A stretch of 64,000 nucleotides of DNA from Paraburkholderia solisilvae. Its GTDB lineage: Bacteria; Pseudomonadota; Gammaproteobacteria; Burkholderiales; Burkholderiaceae. Of this stretch, positions 17,310 through 26,659 are shown one piece after another. The notes under the pieces are model-generated. The model made no database searches. It had not been told where the DNA came from and worked only from the letters and a program-made list of their open reading frames with translations. The position numbers and the translations under genes are program-made. Every line of letters begins with the position of its first letter. Position 1 is the stretch's first letter. The stretch spans positions 33,937-97,936 of the forward strand of contig NZ_CADIKF010000028.1 in the NCBI RefSeq assembly GCF_902859875.1, written 5' to 3'.

Positions 17310-18161
17310 ATGTATCCGATGCCCGTTTCGCGCTGGCGCCCCGCCAACCGTCTGCTGTACAAGGTGTCGCTGCCGGTCGCGCTGCTGCTGTGGCTGTTGC
17401 CGCTGATCGCGGTGCTGACCACGTCGATCCGCTCGAGCGACGAGCTTTCCGCCGGCAACTACTGGGGCTGGCCGCAGCAGTTCGCGCTGGTCGAGAACTA
17501 TCGGATCGCGCTCACGCAGACGCCGATGCTGCATTACTTCCTGAACAGCGTGCTGATCACGCTGCCGTCGGTCGCTGTGTCGATCTTTCTTGCTTCGATG
17601 GCAGGCCATGCGCTCGCGAACTACCGGTTTCGCGGCAACATGCTGCTGCTCGCGGTGTTCGTCGCGGGCAACTTCGTGCCGATCCAGATTCTGATGATCC
17701 CGGTGCGGCAACTGACGCTCGACCTCGGGCTCTACAACACCGTCTGGGGCCTGATTCTCTTTCACATCGCGTTCCAGACCGGCTTTTGCACGCTGTTCCT
17801 GCGCAACTTCATCCGCGAGCTGCCGTACGAGCTGATCGAGGCCGCGCGCGTCGAAGGCGCGAGCGAATGGGCGATCTATGCGCGCATCGTGCTGCCGCTG
17901 GTGCGCCCCGCGCTCGCCGCGCTCGGCATTCTCGTCTTCACGTTTGTCTGGAACGACTATTTCTGGGCACTGTGTCTGACGCAGGGCGACGATGCGGCGC
18001 CGATCACGGTCGGCGTCGCCGCGCTGCGCGGTCAATGGACGACTGCGTGGAACCTTGTCTCCGCCGGCTCGGTGCTCGCCGCGCTGCCGTCGGTGCTGAT
18101 GTTCTTCGCGATGCAGAAGCACTTTGTCGCGGGCCTGACGTTCGGCGCAACGAAGGGATGA
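17310..18161 (+). CDS. ABC sugar permease, MalG/UgpE type
   Basis: A 283-residue permease with six helices and the EAA loop EAARVEGASEWAIYARIVLP near 185-205. GAGGAGCC lies before ATG 17310. It completes the channel with the MalF-type gene upstream. No ATPase gene follows or precedes in the cluster, so the importer must borrow a shared MsmK/UgpC-type ATPase encoded elsewhere, as several sugar importers do. Confidence 0.92.
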   Translation: MYPMPVSRWRPANRLLYKVSLPVALLLWLLPLIAVLTTSIRSSDELSAGNYWGWPQQFALVENYRIALTQTPMLHYFLNSVLITLPSVAVSIFLASMAGHALANYRFRGNMLLLAVFVAGNFVPIQILMIPVRQLTLDLGLYNTVWGLILFHIAFQTGFCTLFLRNFIRELPYELIEAARVEGASEWAIYARIVLPLVRPALAALGILVFTFVWNDYFWALCLTQGDDAAPITVGVAALRGQWTTAWNLVSAGSVLAALPSVLMFFAMQKHFVAGLTFGATKG

Positions 18162-18371
18162 GCGCAGCGGCTGAAGCGCCGCGATGCGCATGAGGGCCGC
18201 CGCTTGACAGCGGCCATGCATGCGAGAGCGGCGGCGCGCGCCGCCGTCGTCCTCCAGCAGCATTCGTTGACGCCGCGCGAGCGCGCGGTCGGGCGTGCGT
18301 ATCGGCATCCCCGCAGGCCTGCGCGTGCCGGCCGCACTCCAACATCCGATCTACCTGACAGCGAGAACCTC

Positions 18372-20339
18372 ATGCGTTTAGGAGTCTGTTACTACCCCGA
18401 GCAATGGCCGCGGCACAAGTGGGAAAGCGATGCGCGCCGGATGTTCGAACTGGGCATTCGCCGCGTGCGCATTGCCGAGTTCGCGTGGAGCCGGATGGAA
18501 CCGGAACCGCACCGCTATGAATGGGAATGGCTCGACACGGTCATCGATATGCTCGCCCAGCACGGCCTGCAGATCGTGCTCGGCACCCCGACTGCAACGC
18601 CGCCGCGGTGGCTCGTCGAGCAGCATCCGGAGATTCTGCCGGTCGCGCAGAACGGCATGACCTACAACTTCGGCTCGCGCCGGCACTACGACATTTCGAG
18701 CGAGGTCTACCGCGAACATTGCGCGCGCATCGTCGGGCAGATGACGCGGCGCTATGGCAAGCATCCGGCCGTCGTCGCCTGGCAAACCGATAACGAGCTC
18801 GGCTGCCACGATACGGTGCCGAGCTACACCGAAGCCGCCCGCGTGCGTTTCACGCAATGGCTCGCGCAACGCTATGGCGAAATCGGCGCGTTGAACGACG
18901 CATGGGGCAACGTGTTCTGGAGCATGGAGTACCGCCGCTTCGAAGAAATCGGTCTGCCGAACCGGACGCCGACCGATGCGAATCCGAGCCACTGGCTCGA
19001 CTTCCGGCGCTTCATGTCCGCGGAAACCGCGAGCTTCCACGCGCTGCAAGGCGCGCTGATCCGCGAGCACTCGCCCGGGCGCGACCTGCTGCACAACTTC
19101 ATGGGCTTCTTCACGAGCTTCGATCACTACGAGTTCGCGAAGAGCGGCCTCGACATCGCCGCGTGGGACAGCTATCCGCTGCCGCGCACCGAAGTGCTGT
19201 GGTTCGACGACGATGTCAAACATCGCTGGGCGAGAAGCGGCCACCCGGACATTCCGGCGTTCAACCACGACCTGTATCGCGGCGTCGGAAACGGACGCAT
19301 GTGGGTGATGGAACAGCAGGTCGGGCCGGTCAACTGGGCGCCTTATAACCCGGTGCCGACGGCGGGCATGGCGCGGCTCTGGACGTGGGAAGCGTTCGCG
19401 CACGGCGCCGAGCTCGTGTCGTACTTCCGCTGGCGTCAGGCGCCGTTTGCGCAGGAGCAGATGCATTCGGGCATCAATACGCCCGACGACACGCTGACTG
19501 CCGGCGGTCATGAAATCGCGCGCGTCGCACGCGAACTCGCCGCACTCGAGCCGGAGATGGTTGCGCACGCAAGCACGCCGCGGCCGCGCGCGCCGGTCGC
19601 GCTGCTGTTCGACTACGAAGCGGACTGGATCGTGCAGATCCAGCGGCACGGCGCCGATTTCGACTATCAGCGGCTCGTGTTCGAGTGGTACAGCAGCCTG
19701 CGCGCGATGGGCGTCGATGTCGACATGCTGTCGCCCGACGCGGACGTGTCCGGCTACCGGCTGGTCGTTGCGCCGTCGCTGCCGATCGTGCCGGAGTCGC
19801 TCGTCGCACAGATCGTGCGTGGCGATGCGTGGTGGCTATTCGGTCCGCGCACCGGGTCGAAGACCCGCGCTTTCACGATTCCCGCGACGCTGCCGCCCGG
19901 CCCGCTACAGGCTGCGCTGAACGTTCGTGTGCTGCAAAGCGAATCGCTGCGGCCGTCGTTGCGGCCGCGTGTCGCGATCGACGGCGTTGTTGGGCACGGG
20001 CTGCGCTGGCGCGATCATGTCGAACCGGGCGCGGCGGTCAACGTCAGCGCCGCATTCGATGACGGCCTGCCCGCCGTCGTCGAGGCCGGCCGCGTGCGGA
20101 TGGCCACTGCGTGCTTCGACGACGCATTGCTGCGCGCACTGCTCGCGCACAGCGCGCGCGATGCCGGAATCGATACGGTGAGCTTGCCGGAAGGCGTCCG
20201 GATGCGGCGGCTCGGCGGCCTGCAATTCGCCTTCAATTACGGCGAGGTTGCATGGCGCGCGAACGCACCGGACAATGCGCGTTTCGTGCTCGGCAATCGC
20301 GAGGTCGGGCCTGCGGACGTAGCGGCGTGGATCGCATGA
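18372..20339 (+). CDS. Beta-galactosidase, glycoside hydrolase family 42
   Basis: A 655-residue cytoplasmic enzyme of the usual GH42 length. The TIM barrel begins MRLGVCYYPEQWP. The acid/base Glu142 sits in WQTDNELG and the nucleophile Glu314 in VMEQQVGPVNW, both in the family's expected places. A trimerisation domain (about 390-590) and a small C-terminal beta domain follow. It hydrolyses beta-galactosides after import by the ABC system. There is no signal peptide. ATG 18372 is chosen because the open frame upstream (from 18204) is Arg/Ala-rich and lacks family similarity. The 210-base space after the permease holds no gene. Confidence 0.93.
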   Translation: MRLGVCYYPEQWPRHKWESDARRMFELGIRRVRIAEFAWSRMEPEPHRYEWEWLDTVIDMLAQHGLQIVLGTPTATPPRWLVEQHPEILPVAQNGMTYNFGSRRHYDISSEVYREHCARIVGQMTRRYGKHPAVVAWQTDNELGCHDTVPSYTEAARVRFTQWLAQRYGEIGALNDAWGNVFWSMEYRRFEEIGLPNRTPTDANPSHWLDFRRFMSAETASFHALQGALIREHSPGRDLLHNFMGFFTSFDHYEFAKSGLDIAAWDSYPLPRTEVLWFDDDVKHRWARSGHPDIPAFNHDLYRGVGNGRMWVMEQQVGPVNWAPYNPVPTAGMARLWTWEAFAHGAELVSYFRWRQAPFAQEQMHSGINTPDDTLTAGGHEIARVARELAALEPEMVAHASTPRPRAPVALLFDYEADWIVQIQRHGADFDYQRLVFEWYSSLRAMGVDVDMLSPDADVSGYRLVVAPSLPIVPESLVAQIVRGDAWWLFGPRTGSKTRAFTIPATLPPGPLQAALNVRVLQSESLRPSLRPRVAIDGVVGHGLRWRDHVEPGAAVNVSAAFDDGLPAVVEAGRVRMATACFDDALLRALLAHSARDAGIDTVSLPEGVRMRRLGGLQFAFNYGEVAWRANAPDNARFVLGNREVGPADVAAWIA

Positions 20340-20492
20340 ATCGGATGCGTTTCTGATTCGACGACGCGGCCCGCGGGCCGGTGCGTGATGATGCATTGCG
20401 CATGTATGCCGCGCCCGTTGCGCGACGCGTCGCGCGCCGACACCGTGCATGTGCCGCGCCTGTGCCGCGCAGCGCCCTGATCCCCCGCATCG

Positions 20493-21782
20493 ATGAACAC
20501 CCGAATCGCCGAACTCGTCCGCATTCCGCATTTCATGCCGCTCGCGGCCGCGACGCTGATGCTCGGCGTCGCGATGTCGTTCACCGCGCCGTATCTGTCG
20601 CTATTCGGCGTCGAACAGGCTCAGATGACGCCGCTGATGCTCGGCGTGTTTATGACGCTGATCGCCGCGAGCGGCGTCGCGGCGAGCGCATGGGCCGGCA
20701 AATGGTCGGACCGGCGCGGCCATCATCGCGCGCTGCTGCTGGCCGCGCTGGTGCTCGCGGCGCTCGGTTATCTGCTGATCTGCTTCGTGCGCGAGTACCG
20801 CATGCTGCTCGTGATCGGCATCGCATTTCTCGGCGCCGGCGGCTCGGCGCTGTCACTGGTGTTTTCGTTTGGCCGCGCCGCCTTGCCGGTGCGCGATGAG
20901 GCCGAGCGCGCGTTTGCCACCGCGACGCTGCGCACGTTGCTGTCGGTCGCGTGGGTGTTCGGTCCGTCACTCGGCGCGCTGGTGCTCGCGCTGGCGAACT
21001 TTCACGGGCTCTTCCTGTTCGCGGCGGCCAGCTTCGCCGGCTGCGCCGCGATTATCTGGCGCATGCACGAGGTGCCCGGCGGCGCTGCGCACAGCGTACC
21101 CGAGCATATGCCCGGCGACCCGGCCTCGTCGCTCGAAGTCACCACGCCCGAGCCGGAAGTGCCGATCCAGCCCGACTACACGCATGCGAGCGCGCCTGCG
21201 CGGCAAATCTGGCGCTCGGTGCTCGCCTTGACGCTGATCGGCCTCGCCGCGAACGCGACGATGATCGTGCTGCCGCTTTACATCGTGCACGGCATGCACG
21301 GCGCGCGCATCGACGTATCGATCATGCTCGGCCTCGGCGCGTTCCTCGAAATTCCGATGATGCTCGCGCTCGGCGCGCGCAGCGCAACGCTGAACAAGAT
21401 GCGCTGGCTGGCGGCCTGCTGTGTGGTCCATGTGATCTACTTCATCGCGATGGCCGCCGCCGGGTCGATCACGATGCTGATTCCGATGCAGGGGCTCAAC
21501 GCATTCGTCGTCGCGGTCACCTCGTGTCTTGGCATGACCTATGTCCAGGATCTGATGCCGAGCAAGCCGGGCGCCGCGACCGCACTGTTCTTCAACGCTT
21601 CGCGGGTCGGCTCGATTCTGTCGGGCGTGCTGTCCGGGCTGCTGGTCGCAGGCATCGGCTACCGCGGCACTTTTCTCGCGTGCGGCGCGCTCGCGGCCGG
21701 CGCCTTCGTGCTGTTCGCGGATCCGCCGTGGGCGCGCTACGCGCGCTATGTGCGCGATGTGTGGCAAAGCCGCCGCAGTTAG
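20493..21782 (+). CDS. SET-family sugar efflux MFS transporter
   Basis: A 429-residue, 12-helix MFS protein. The start FMPLAAATLMLGVAMSFTAPYL and the LSLFGVEQAQMTPLMLGVF stretch resemble the E. coli SetA/SotA sugar exporters, which expel lactose, glucose and IPTG-like galactosides by proton antiport. Its place directly after the GH42 gene on the same strand supports a role in relieving sugar or galactoside build-up. A poorly conserved hydrophilic loop lies at about residues 200-230. Family call is good; the substrate is inferred from context. Confidence 0.8.
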   Translation: MNTRIAELVRIPHFMPLAAATLMLGVAMSFTAPYLSLFGVEQAQMTPLMLGVFMTLIAASGVAASAWAGKWSDRRGHHRALLLAALVLAALGYLLICFVREYRMLLVIGIAFLGAGGSALSLVFSFGRAALPVRDEAERAFATATLRTLLSVAWVFGPSLGALVLALANFHGLFLFAAASFAGCAAIIWRMHEVPGGAAHSVPEHMPGDPASSLEVTTPEPEVPIQPDYTHASAPARQIWRSVLALTLIGLAANATMIVLPLYIVHGMHGARIDVSIMLGLGAFLEIPMMLALGARSATLNKMRWLAACCVVHVIYFIAMAAAGSITMLIPMQGLNAFVVAVTSCLGMTYVQDLMPSKPGAATALFFNASRVGSILSGVLSGLLVAGIGYRGTFLACGALAAGAFVLFADPPWARYARYVRDVWQSRRS

Positions 21783-22009
21783 GACGCCGGCGTTTTCTAT
21801 ATCGGCCGGCATAACAGGTCATGCATCTGTCCTCCCGCTGCGGCGCGACGGTATCTCGGCGTATTCAACAAACGATAGGCGAATCTGCAAAACGCGTGCC
21901 GCCTGAATGCCAACAATGATCCTTTTTCACGGCAACGGCATGCGCCGCCGCGCCGCTCGACGCAAGCTTGCGCGGACCGCTCGCCGGAGCCCGATGTTCC
22001 GAGGCGAAA

Positions 22010-22888
22010 TTGGCATTCAGAACCGTTACTCATCAGATCGGAGACGTGTCGATCACCCGCGTCACTGAAACCGCGTTTGCGCTGCCCCTTTCTTTCCTGT
22101 ATCCGAACTGGCGCACGATCTGCCGCGCGGAACTCGGCCGCTTGCTGTCGCCGGCCACGCTAGACGTGCAGCAGGAAGAAGCGATGCTGAACGTGCATAC
22201 ATGGGTGGTGCGCGCCGGCGGCGCCACGCTGCTGATCGACACCGGCATCGGCAACGGCAAGCACCGCCCGTTCAATGCGCGTTTCGACCAGTTGCAAACG
22301 TCGTTTATCGATCGCCTCGCGCAGGCCGGCGTGCAGCCGCACGACGTCGACTATGTGCTGCTCACCCATCTGCATGCGGACCATGTCGGCTGGAACACGC
22401 GCTTCGTCGACGGCCGCTGGGTGCCCACCTTCACCCGCGCGAAATATGTATTCCCGCGCGCGGAGAAGGACTTTTTCGCGACCCGCGCGGGCATGAATCG
22501 CAGAATGGTGTACGACGACAGCGTGCTGCCGGTCATCGAAGCCGATCAGGCGATCATGATCGACGAAACGGGCGGCGCGTTTCTCGACGGCATCGCGTTT
22601 CATCCAACGCCCGGCCATAGCGTCGCCCATATGTCCATTTCAATTCGCTCGAATGGCGATGAAGCGATTTTCTGCGGCGACGTCATGCACAATCCGCTGC
22701 AGGTCTACCGGCCCGATTGGTGCTCGACGTTCGCGCTCGATGAAGCGCGTGCGCGCAGTTCTCGTCGCTGGCTGCTCGATTACGCGGCGGGGCGCAACGC
22801 ACTGCTGTTCACCGCGCATTTTCCGGAATCGTCGGTCGGTCGCGTGATGCGCAACGGCGACGGATTCACATGGCGATATAGCGTGTGA
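22010..22888 (+). CDS. MBL-fold metallohydrolase
   Basis: A 292-residue metallo-beta-lactamase-fold enzyme. The zinc motif THLHADHVGWN lies near residue 115, and downstream ligands His (HPTPGHS), Asp (FCGDVMHNP) and His (LFTAHFPE) are present, so a two-metal site is likely. The arrangement is that of the group that includes AHL lactonases and quinolone-type hydrolases, but those cannot be told from general esterases by motif. The start is uncertain: TTG 22010 has GAGG 5 bases upstream; TTG 21968 is also in frame. It is flanked by long gene-free stretches and has no operon partner. Confidence 0.82.
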   Translation: MAFRTVTHQIGDVSITRVTETAFALPLSFLYPNWRTICRAELGRLLSPATLDVQQEEAMLNVHTWVVRAGGATLLIDTGIGNGKHRPFNARFDQLQTSFIDRLAQAGVQPHDVDYVLLTHLHADHVGWNTRFVDGRWVPTFTRAKYVFPRAEKDFFATRAGMNRRMVYDDSVLPVIEADQAIMIDETGGAFLDGIAFHPTPGHSVAHMSISIRSNGDEAIFCGDVMHNPLQVYRPDWCSTFALDEARARSSRRWLLDYAAGRNALLFTAHFPESSVGRVMRNGDGFTWRYSV

Positions 22889-23454
22889 TGCCGGCGCAAG
22901 CGATTGCGCCGGTCGGCGGAACACGCGATGAGGTCCCCGGCGCCGCGCCGACACTTCGTTCCGTATCCGTAGCAACGCGCGGGCGATATCTCGCGTCCTG
23001 GCGCGCGCGCCGCGATGCTGCATTGCGTCACCGCCGAAGAACCGGCGGCCATGCGCGATTTGCAATTGATTGGTTGTATTCGCTACTAATTCGTTTTCAC
23101 GGTGTAATACACGTGTCATCCGCGGGCAGCGCCGATTCCGGTTCGATGACATGCGTGTGAAGAAGCCGTCGATAGCGTATCGGAAACACCACGCAGCGAG
23201 TCGATCTTCCCGTACGGATACGACGCTTGCGCGACTGTCGAACACACCTTTCCGTCATTCTCGAATTGTGCAGCATGATCAATCATTGACCAGGAATAAT
23301 CGTCTGCCCCAGTTGTTTTAACTGAGCAGCGTGCATTTGACGTCAAGCAGAATCGGAGCGTCACGGGTGGTTCGGCCAGTTGTGTGCCGGCTCGGCTGCA
23401 AGGCGCAACAGGCGCCACCTCGTGTTTACATCCAGCAGCAAAGGAGTTGAAGCG
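22889..23454. other. Gene-free stretch before the VOC gene
   Basis: No coding region is supported in these 566 bases. The second half is AT-richer, with a short inverted repeat GTGTA/TACAC at 23102-23112, and ends in the ribosome site AAGGAG of the VOC gene. Confidence 0.5.
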
Positions 23455-24024
23455 ATGATGAATCAGTTGGTGAAAGACAAGGCCACGCGGCCGTTGAAGA
23501 AGCTCCCGATGCGTCTGCATCACCATGCCTTCACGACGGACGATCACCCGCGCACGCGCCATTTCTACGAAAAAGTTCTCGGCTTGCCGCTCGTCGCGTA
23601 CGAGGTCGAGCGCGAGCGGATCGGCGAGCAGTGCGTCGATCTCGGCTACGCTTTCTACGAGCTTGGCGACGGCAGCACGCTTGCGTTCTTCACGTTCGAC
23701 GACGCGGAGAAACAGGCTGCGTGGAAGGAAAAGGAGCAGTCGCTCTTCGTGCACATTTCGCTGCTCGTGGAAGCCGCGACTCAGGACGAAATCGAACAGC
23801 GGCTGACGAGGGCCGGCTTCGAGCCGCTGATGCTGCAGCACGGCTTCTGCACGTCGCTCTATATCAAGGATCCGAACGGCCTGACGCTGGAGTTCAGCGT
23901 CGATCATGAAGATACGTTCGGCGTGGTCGAAGAGATGACCACGTCAGTGCGCGAATGGATGCAAGGCGGCCGCAAACAAGGCCGCAGCCCGCAGCTCAAT
24001 GTCGTCGCGAACAATCTCGCGTGA
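23455..24024 (+). CDS. VOC-family (glyoxalase/dioxygenase fold) protein
   Basis: A 189-residue single-unit VOC protein. The first beta-alpha module begins MRLHHHAFTTDD with the first metal His, and RHFYEKVLGLPLVAYEVE is the classic signature. The second module contains DPNGLTLEFSV, whose Glu is the usual last metal ligand. Substrate classes for this fold include methylglyoxal adducts, catechols and antibiotics, so no reaction is assigned. A 30-residue Lys/Gly-containing tail follows. A strong hairpin lies 50 bases after the stop. Confidence 0.85.
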   Translation: MMNQLVKDKATRPLKKLPMRLHHHAFTTDDHPRTRHFYEKVLGLPLVAYEVERERIGEQCVDLGYAFYELGDGSTLAFFTFDDAEKQAAWKEKEQSLFVHISLLVEAATQDEIEQRLTRAGFEPLMLQHGFCTSLYIKDPNGLTLEFSVDHEDTFGVVEEMTTSVREWMQGGRKQGRSPQLNVVANNLA

Positions 24025-24074
24025 GCGCCGCGCGGCGGCATACGCGCGCCGCTCTGCGGGCGTCGCGTGCGCGT

Positions 24075-24117
24075 GAGCGCGCTATGCAGCCGCACGTGGC
24101 CGCTGCATAGCGCGCTC
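24075..24117. other. 16-bp perfect stem-loop after the VOC gene
   Basis: GAGCGCGCTATGCAGC at 24075-24090 is exactly complementary to 24102-24117 with an 11-base loop. No T-tract follows on either strand, so this is a hairpin of terminator shape but not a standard terminator. Confidence 0.75.
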
Positions 24118-24321
24118 CGTGCGTCTCACGCGAAATGCTCTACAAAAATTGAGAATCTGCAGAACCGCTGATCCGCTACACTGTTTCGTGAGGAAGTTGT
24201 AGTCACAACGTAATCAACGGAGCAACGGAACGCTCAACTGGAGTGGACCAACGGATGAGCGCGGATGAGCGGCGCGGCCGCTTGCTTCGAAGCAGCCGCG
24301 CGCGATTTGTCAGCGTACGAG

Positions 24322-25293
24322 TCAGGTCATGCTGGCAAGCAGCGAGTCGAGTGCGGCCTTGCCGAATAGTTGGCCGGCGCCGCGATTTTCCGCCAGCATC
24401 TTTCCAAGGTCGGGCAACGCAATACCACCGCGTTTGCCGATTAGCGCGTAACCGAGTTCGCCCCGTCTCCACGTAATCACGCTCATATCGTCGATGCTCT
24501 GCTCGGCGATCGGATGATCGGGTTTCGCTTCTTTCGTCACGCACAGCGCGACGGGCGCCCCTGAGGCCGGCAGGTAGACGATCTGCACGAGCGGCTTGCC
24601 ATGAAAGCGCAAGCGCTGCACGCGCTTGAATGTAAGCCCTGACGCGCTCAGGTCCGGCACATGCACGTCGAGCCCGTCTTCATGCCGGATCTCGTCGACG
24701 ACCCGGGCGGATTGCACCATATCGGGCTGCACTTCCGCGAGCGTTTCGTGCGCGTAGAGCTGCTGGTATCCAGCAGCCGCGATCACCCATGGCGACGCGC
24801 CGCTGCCAAGCGATGCAAGCGGCGTACCGTCGAACATGCCCGAACCGGTGCGGGCATCGGTGCTCAGCCTGAAGGCCGCGCCCCAGCAAAACGCGCCGGC
24901 CACGAACGCGACCGCGAGCCACGCGGGCGCGACTCGAAATGGCGACCGGCGCGGCAACTGATAGGCCGGCGGCACACCCGCGGCCACTGGTGGCGGCCCC
25001 GCGGGGTTCGCCTTCACGCGAATCTCGTCGACTCGCGCAGCAGCTTCGTCGTCATAGGACGCGTGCACTTCGCCGCGCGCAATACGGCTGACGAGCTCCA
25101 CCAGGCGCTCGGGCACCTCCGGCAACTTCTGGTGCGCGAATGCATGTTGATAAGGTAGCCGAGACGCCCGAAGCAATGCGACACGTTCCGCGAGTTCAGC
25201 CGACGACCCGATCCCCTCTTCAACCTGTTGTTTCTGGTCGGCCGGCAGCACGCCGTCGACGTACGACAACAACAGGATGTCGTCAATCTTCAT
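24322..25293 (-). CDS. Anti-sigma factor, membrane-bound, without zinc motif
   Basis: A 323-residue protein. The N-terminal MKIDDILLLSYVDGVLPADQ is typical of anti-sigma cytoplasmic domains (residues 1-80), one membrane helix lies at about 121-141, and the remaining 180 residues should be periplasmic. The His-x3-Cys-x2-Cys zinc site of ZAS proteins is absent. It starts 11 bases after the sigma factor gene, in the same operon, and is expected to hold that sigma factor at the membrane until a periplasmic signal releases it. The signal is unknown. Confidence 0.85.
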   Translation of the reverse strand: MKIDDILLLSYVDGVLPADQKQQVEEGIGSSAELAERVALLRASRLPYQHAFAHQKLPEVPERLVELVSRIARGEVHASYDDEAAARVDEIRVKANPAGPPPVAAGVPPAYQLPRRSPFRVAPAWLAVAFVAGAFCWGAAFRLSTDARTGSGMFDGTPLASLGSGASPWVIAAAGYQQLYAHETLAEVQPDMVQSARVVDEIRHEDGLDVHVPDLSASGLTFKRVQRLRFHGKPLVQIVYLPASGAPVALCVTKEAKPDHPIAEQSIDDMSVITWRRGELGYALIGKRGGIALPDLGKMLAENRGAGQLFGKAALDSLLASMT

Positions 25294-25304
25294 TCCCCGT
25301 CTCC

Positions 25305-25838
25305 TTACCCTTTGATGCTGTCTTTCACTTTTTGGTCTTGTCGCGTGCCGAACTGACTCCCAACGGCCTGCCGCGCGCGCGACAGACGGCTCATGATGGT
25401 GCCTACCGGTACTCCGAGAACCTGGGCCGCCTCCTGATAACTGAGCCCTTCGACAACTACCAACAGCATAACGGTGCGTTGTGCATCCGGCAATCGCTCA
25501 ACTGCTCGAACGATCTGCCTGTTGAGTGCGTCGGCCTCAGGATCGGGCGCGGAAGGATCGGCAACTGTCTCCAGGTAGCTGTCATCCCACTCCGCGCTTG
25601 TACGACTGCGCACGCTGCGCGCGCGCAACTCGTTGATCCATGTGGTGTGAACGATAGAATACATCCAGCTCAACGGCGAGGTATCCGGTTTTAACTGGTG
25701 TGCCCGCTCGAGAGCGCGCAAACACGCACGTTGCACCAGATCTTCCGCATCGTGCTGGTCGCGAGAAATGCGCAGCGCGAACGCCCACAATCTCGGCAGC
25801 AATTCTGGAAGGATGCTGGGAAAATCTGCGACGCTCAT
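25305..25838 (-). CDS. ECF sigma factor
   Basis: A 177-residue extracytoplasmic-function sigma factor. Region 2 runs DAEDLVQRACLRALERA (about 30-46) with SWMYSIVHTTWINELR after it. Region 4 contains LPDAQRTVMLLVVVEGLSYQ and the helix-turn-helix QEAAQVLGVPVGTIMSRLSRA. Region 3 is missing, as is normal for ECF proteins. It is the first gene of a two-gene operon with its anti-sigma factor. No other gene that would form an obvious target operon lies beside it. Confidence 0.93.
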   Translation of the reverse strand: MSVADFPSILPELLPRLWAFALRISRDQHDAEDLVQRACLRALERAHQLKPDTSPLSWMYSIVHTTWINELRARSVRSRTSAEWDDSYLETVADPSAPDPEADALNRQIVRAVERLPDAQRTVMLLVVVEGLSYQEAAQVLGVPVGTIMSRLSRARQAVGSQFGTRQDQKVKDSIKG

Positions 25839-26659
25839 CGGCGTAATTCCTCGCGTGACGTTTCTGTTCTGTCGATGATTCTGCGTAGCTTCGCAGACAC
25901 CGGCGGCAGACGAAGTTTAGCGTCGATCGCAAACGTTTGCTTGAGCATCCTTTCCCACCCCGGCTAACGCAATTAGAAAAAGAAACGAAGGCAGTCATTG
26001 TTGATCACCAATCGAATTGCAAGCCAATTGCCGGGTCGGCATGTCAGAAAGCGCTGATTCCCTGGTGGACGCAAGAAATACAGGCCGCCTGCGCGATCGC
26101 GCCACATGTATATAACAGTGGAGCATCACGAGCGGCGATGCCGGGGTGCCGCGAAAGTCGTCCAGTTTGCCTAACGTCATTCGTATTTGAACCGTCGAAG
26201 GACCAGACTTACGCACCCACCCGAACATCATTTCGATATCCTTGCGACGCATTTTTTTGCACATTTCACAGGGCCTGCAGGCAGTCTGCCCAGCTACCGC
26301 TTTGCGTCGACGCACTGGCGGGGGCACGCACGAATACGCGCACCTCCGCTTTAACGTATGACCTTAACCAAAGCGCACCGTTACGGCAACTGAACGTCAT
26401 TCGTTTAAGGAGAACCATCTTCGCCCCCTAACGAAATGCCCGGCAAACCATTTACGTAAAGCACAACATATAGCGTGTTCATGAAAGGAATTCGTGCTTT
26501 AAAGTCCCTGTGGGCGGTGAACCATTAATGCGTTGGTTCTTTTGAAGCGACCAGAGACCTTTAAGCGCAAATTCCCAAAAAAATGCCAGACTGGAATTAC
26601 CTTACTTCCTGATTCGAGCCGGCTGTCATTGCATCCTGCAACGACATTGCGGGGCATCG
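25839..26659. other. Long gene-free, AT-richer stretch
   Basis: These 821 bases between the sigma factor and the response regulator hold no gene I can support. On the minus strand around 26220-26250 a short piece reads RRKDIEMMFG, loosely like a conserved stretch of IS1182-type transposases, but nothing around it extends the match. The composition and lack of genes would fit an old insertion scar. Confidence 0.4.

Noticed and set aside
24075..24117. Standard terminator
   Set aside because: The stem is perfect but no T-tract follows on either strand.
25995..26327. A 110-residue minus-strand reading frame in the gap after the sigma factor
   Set aside because: It has no ribosome site and, apart from ten residues like a transposase, no sign of being a protein.
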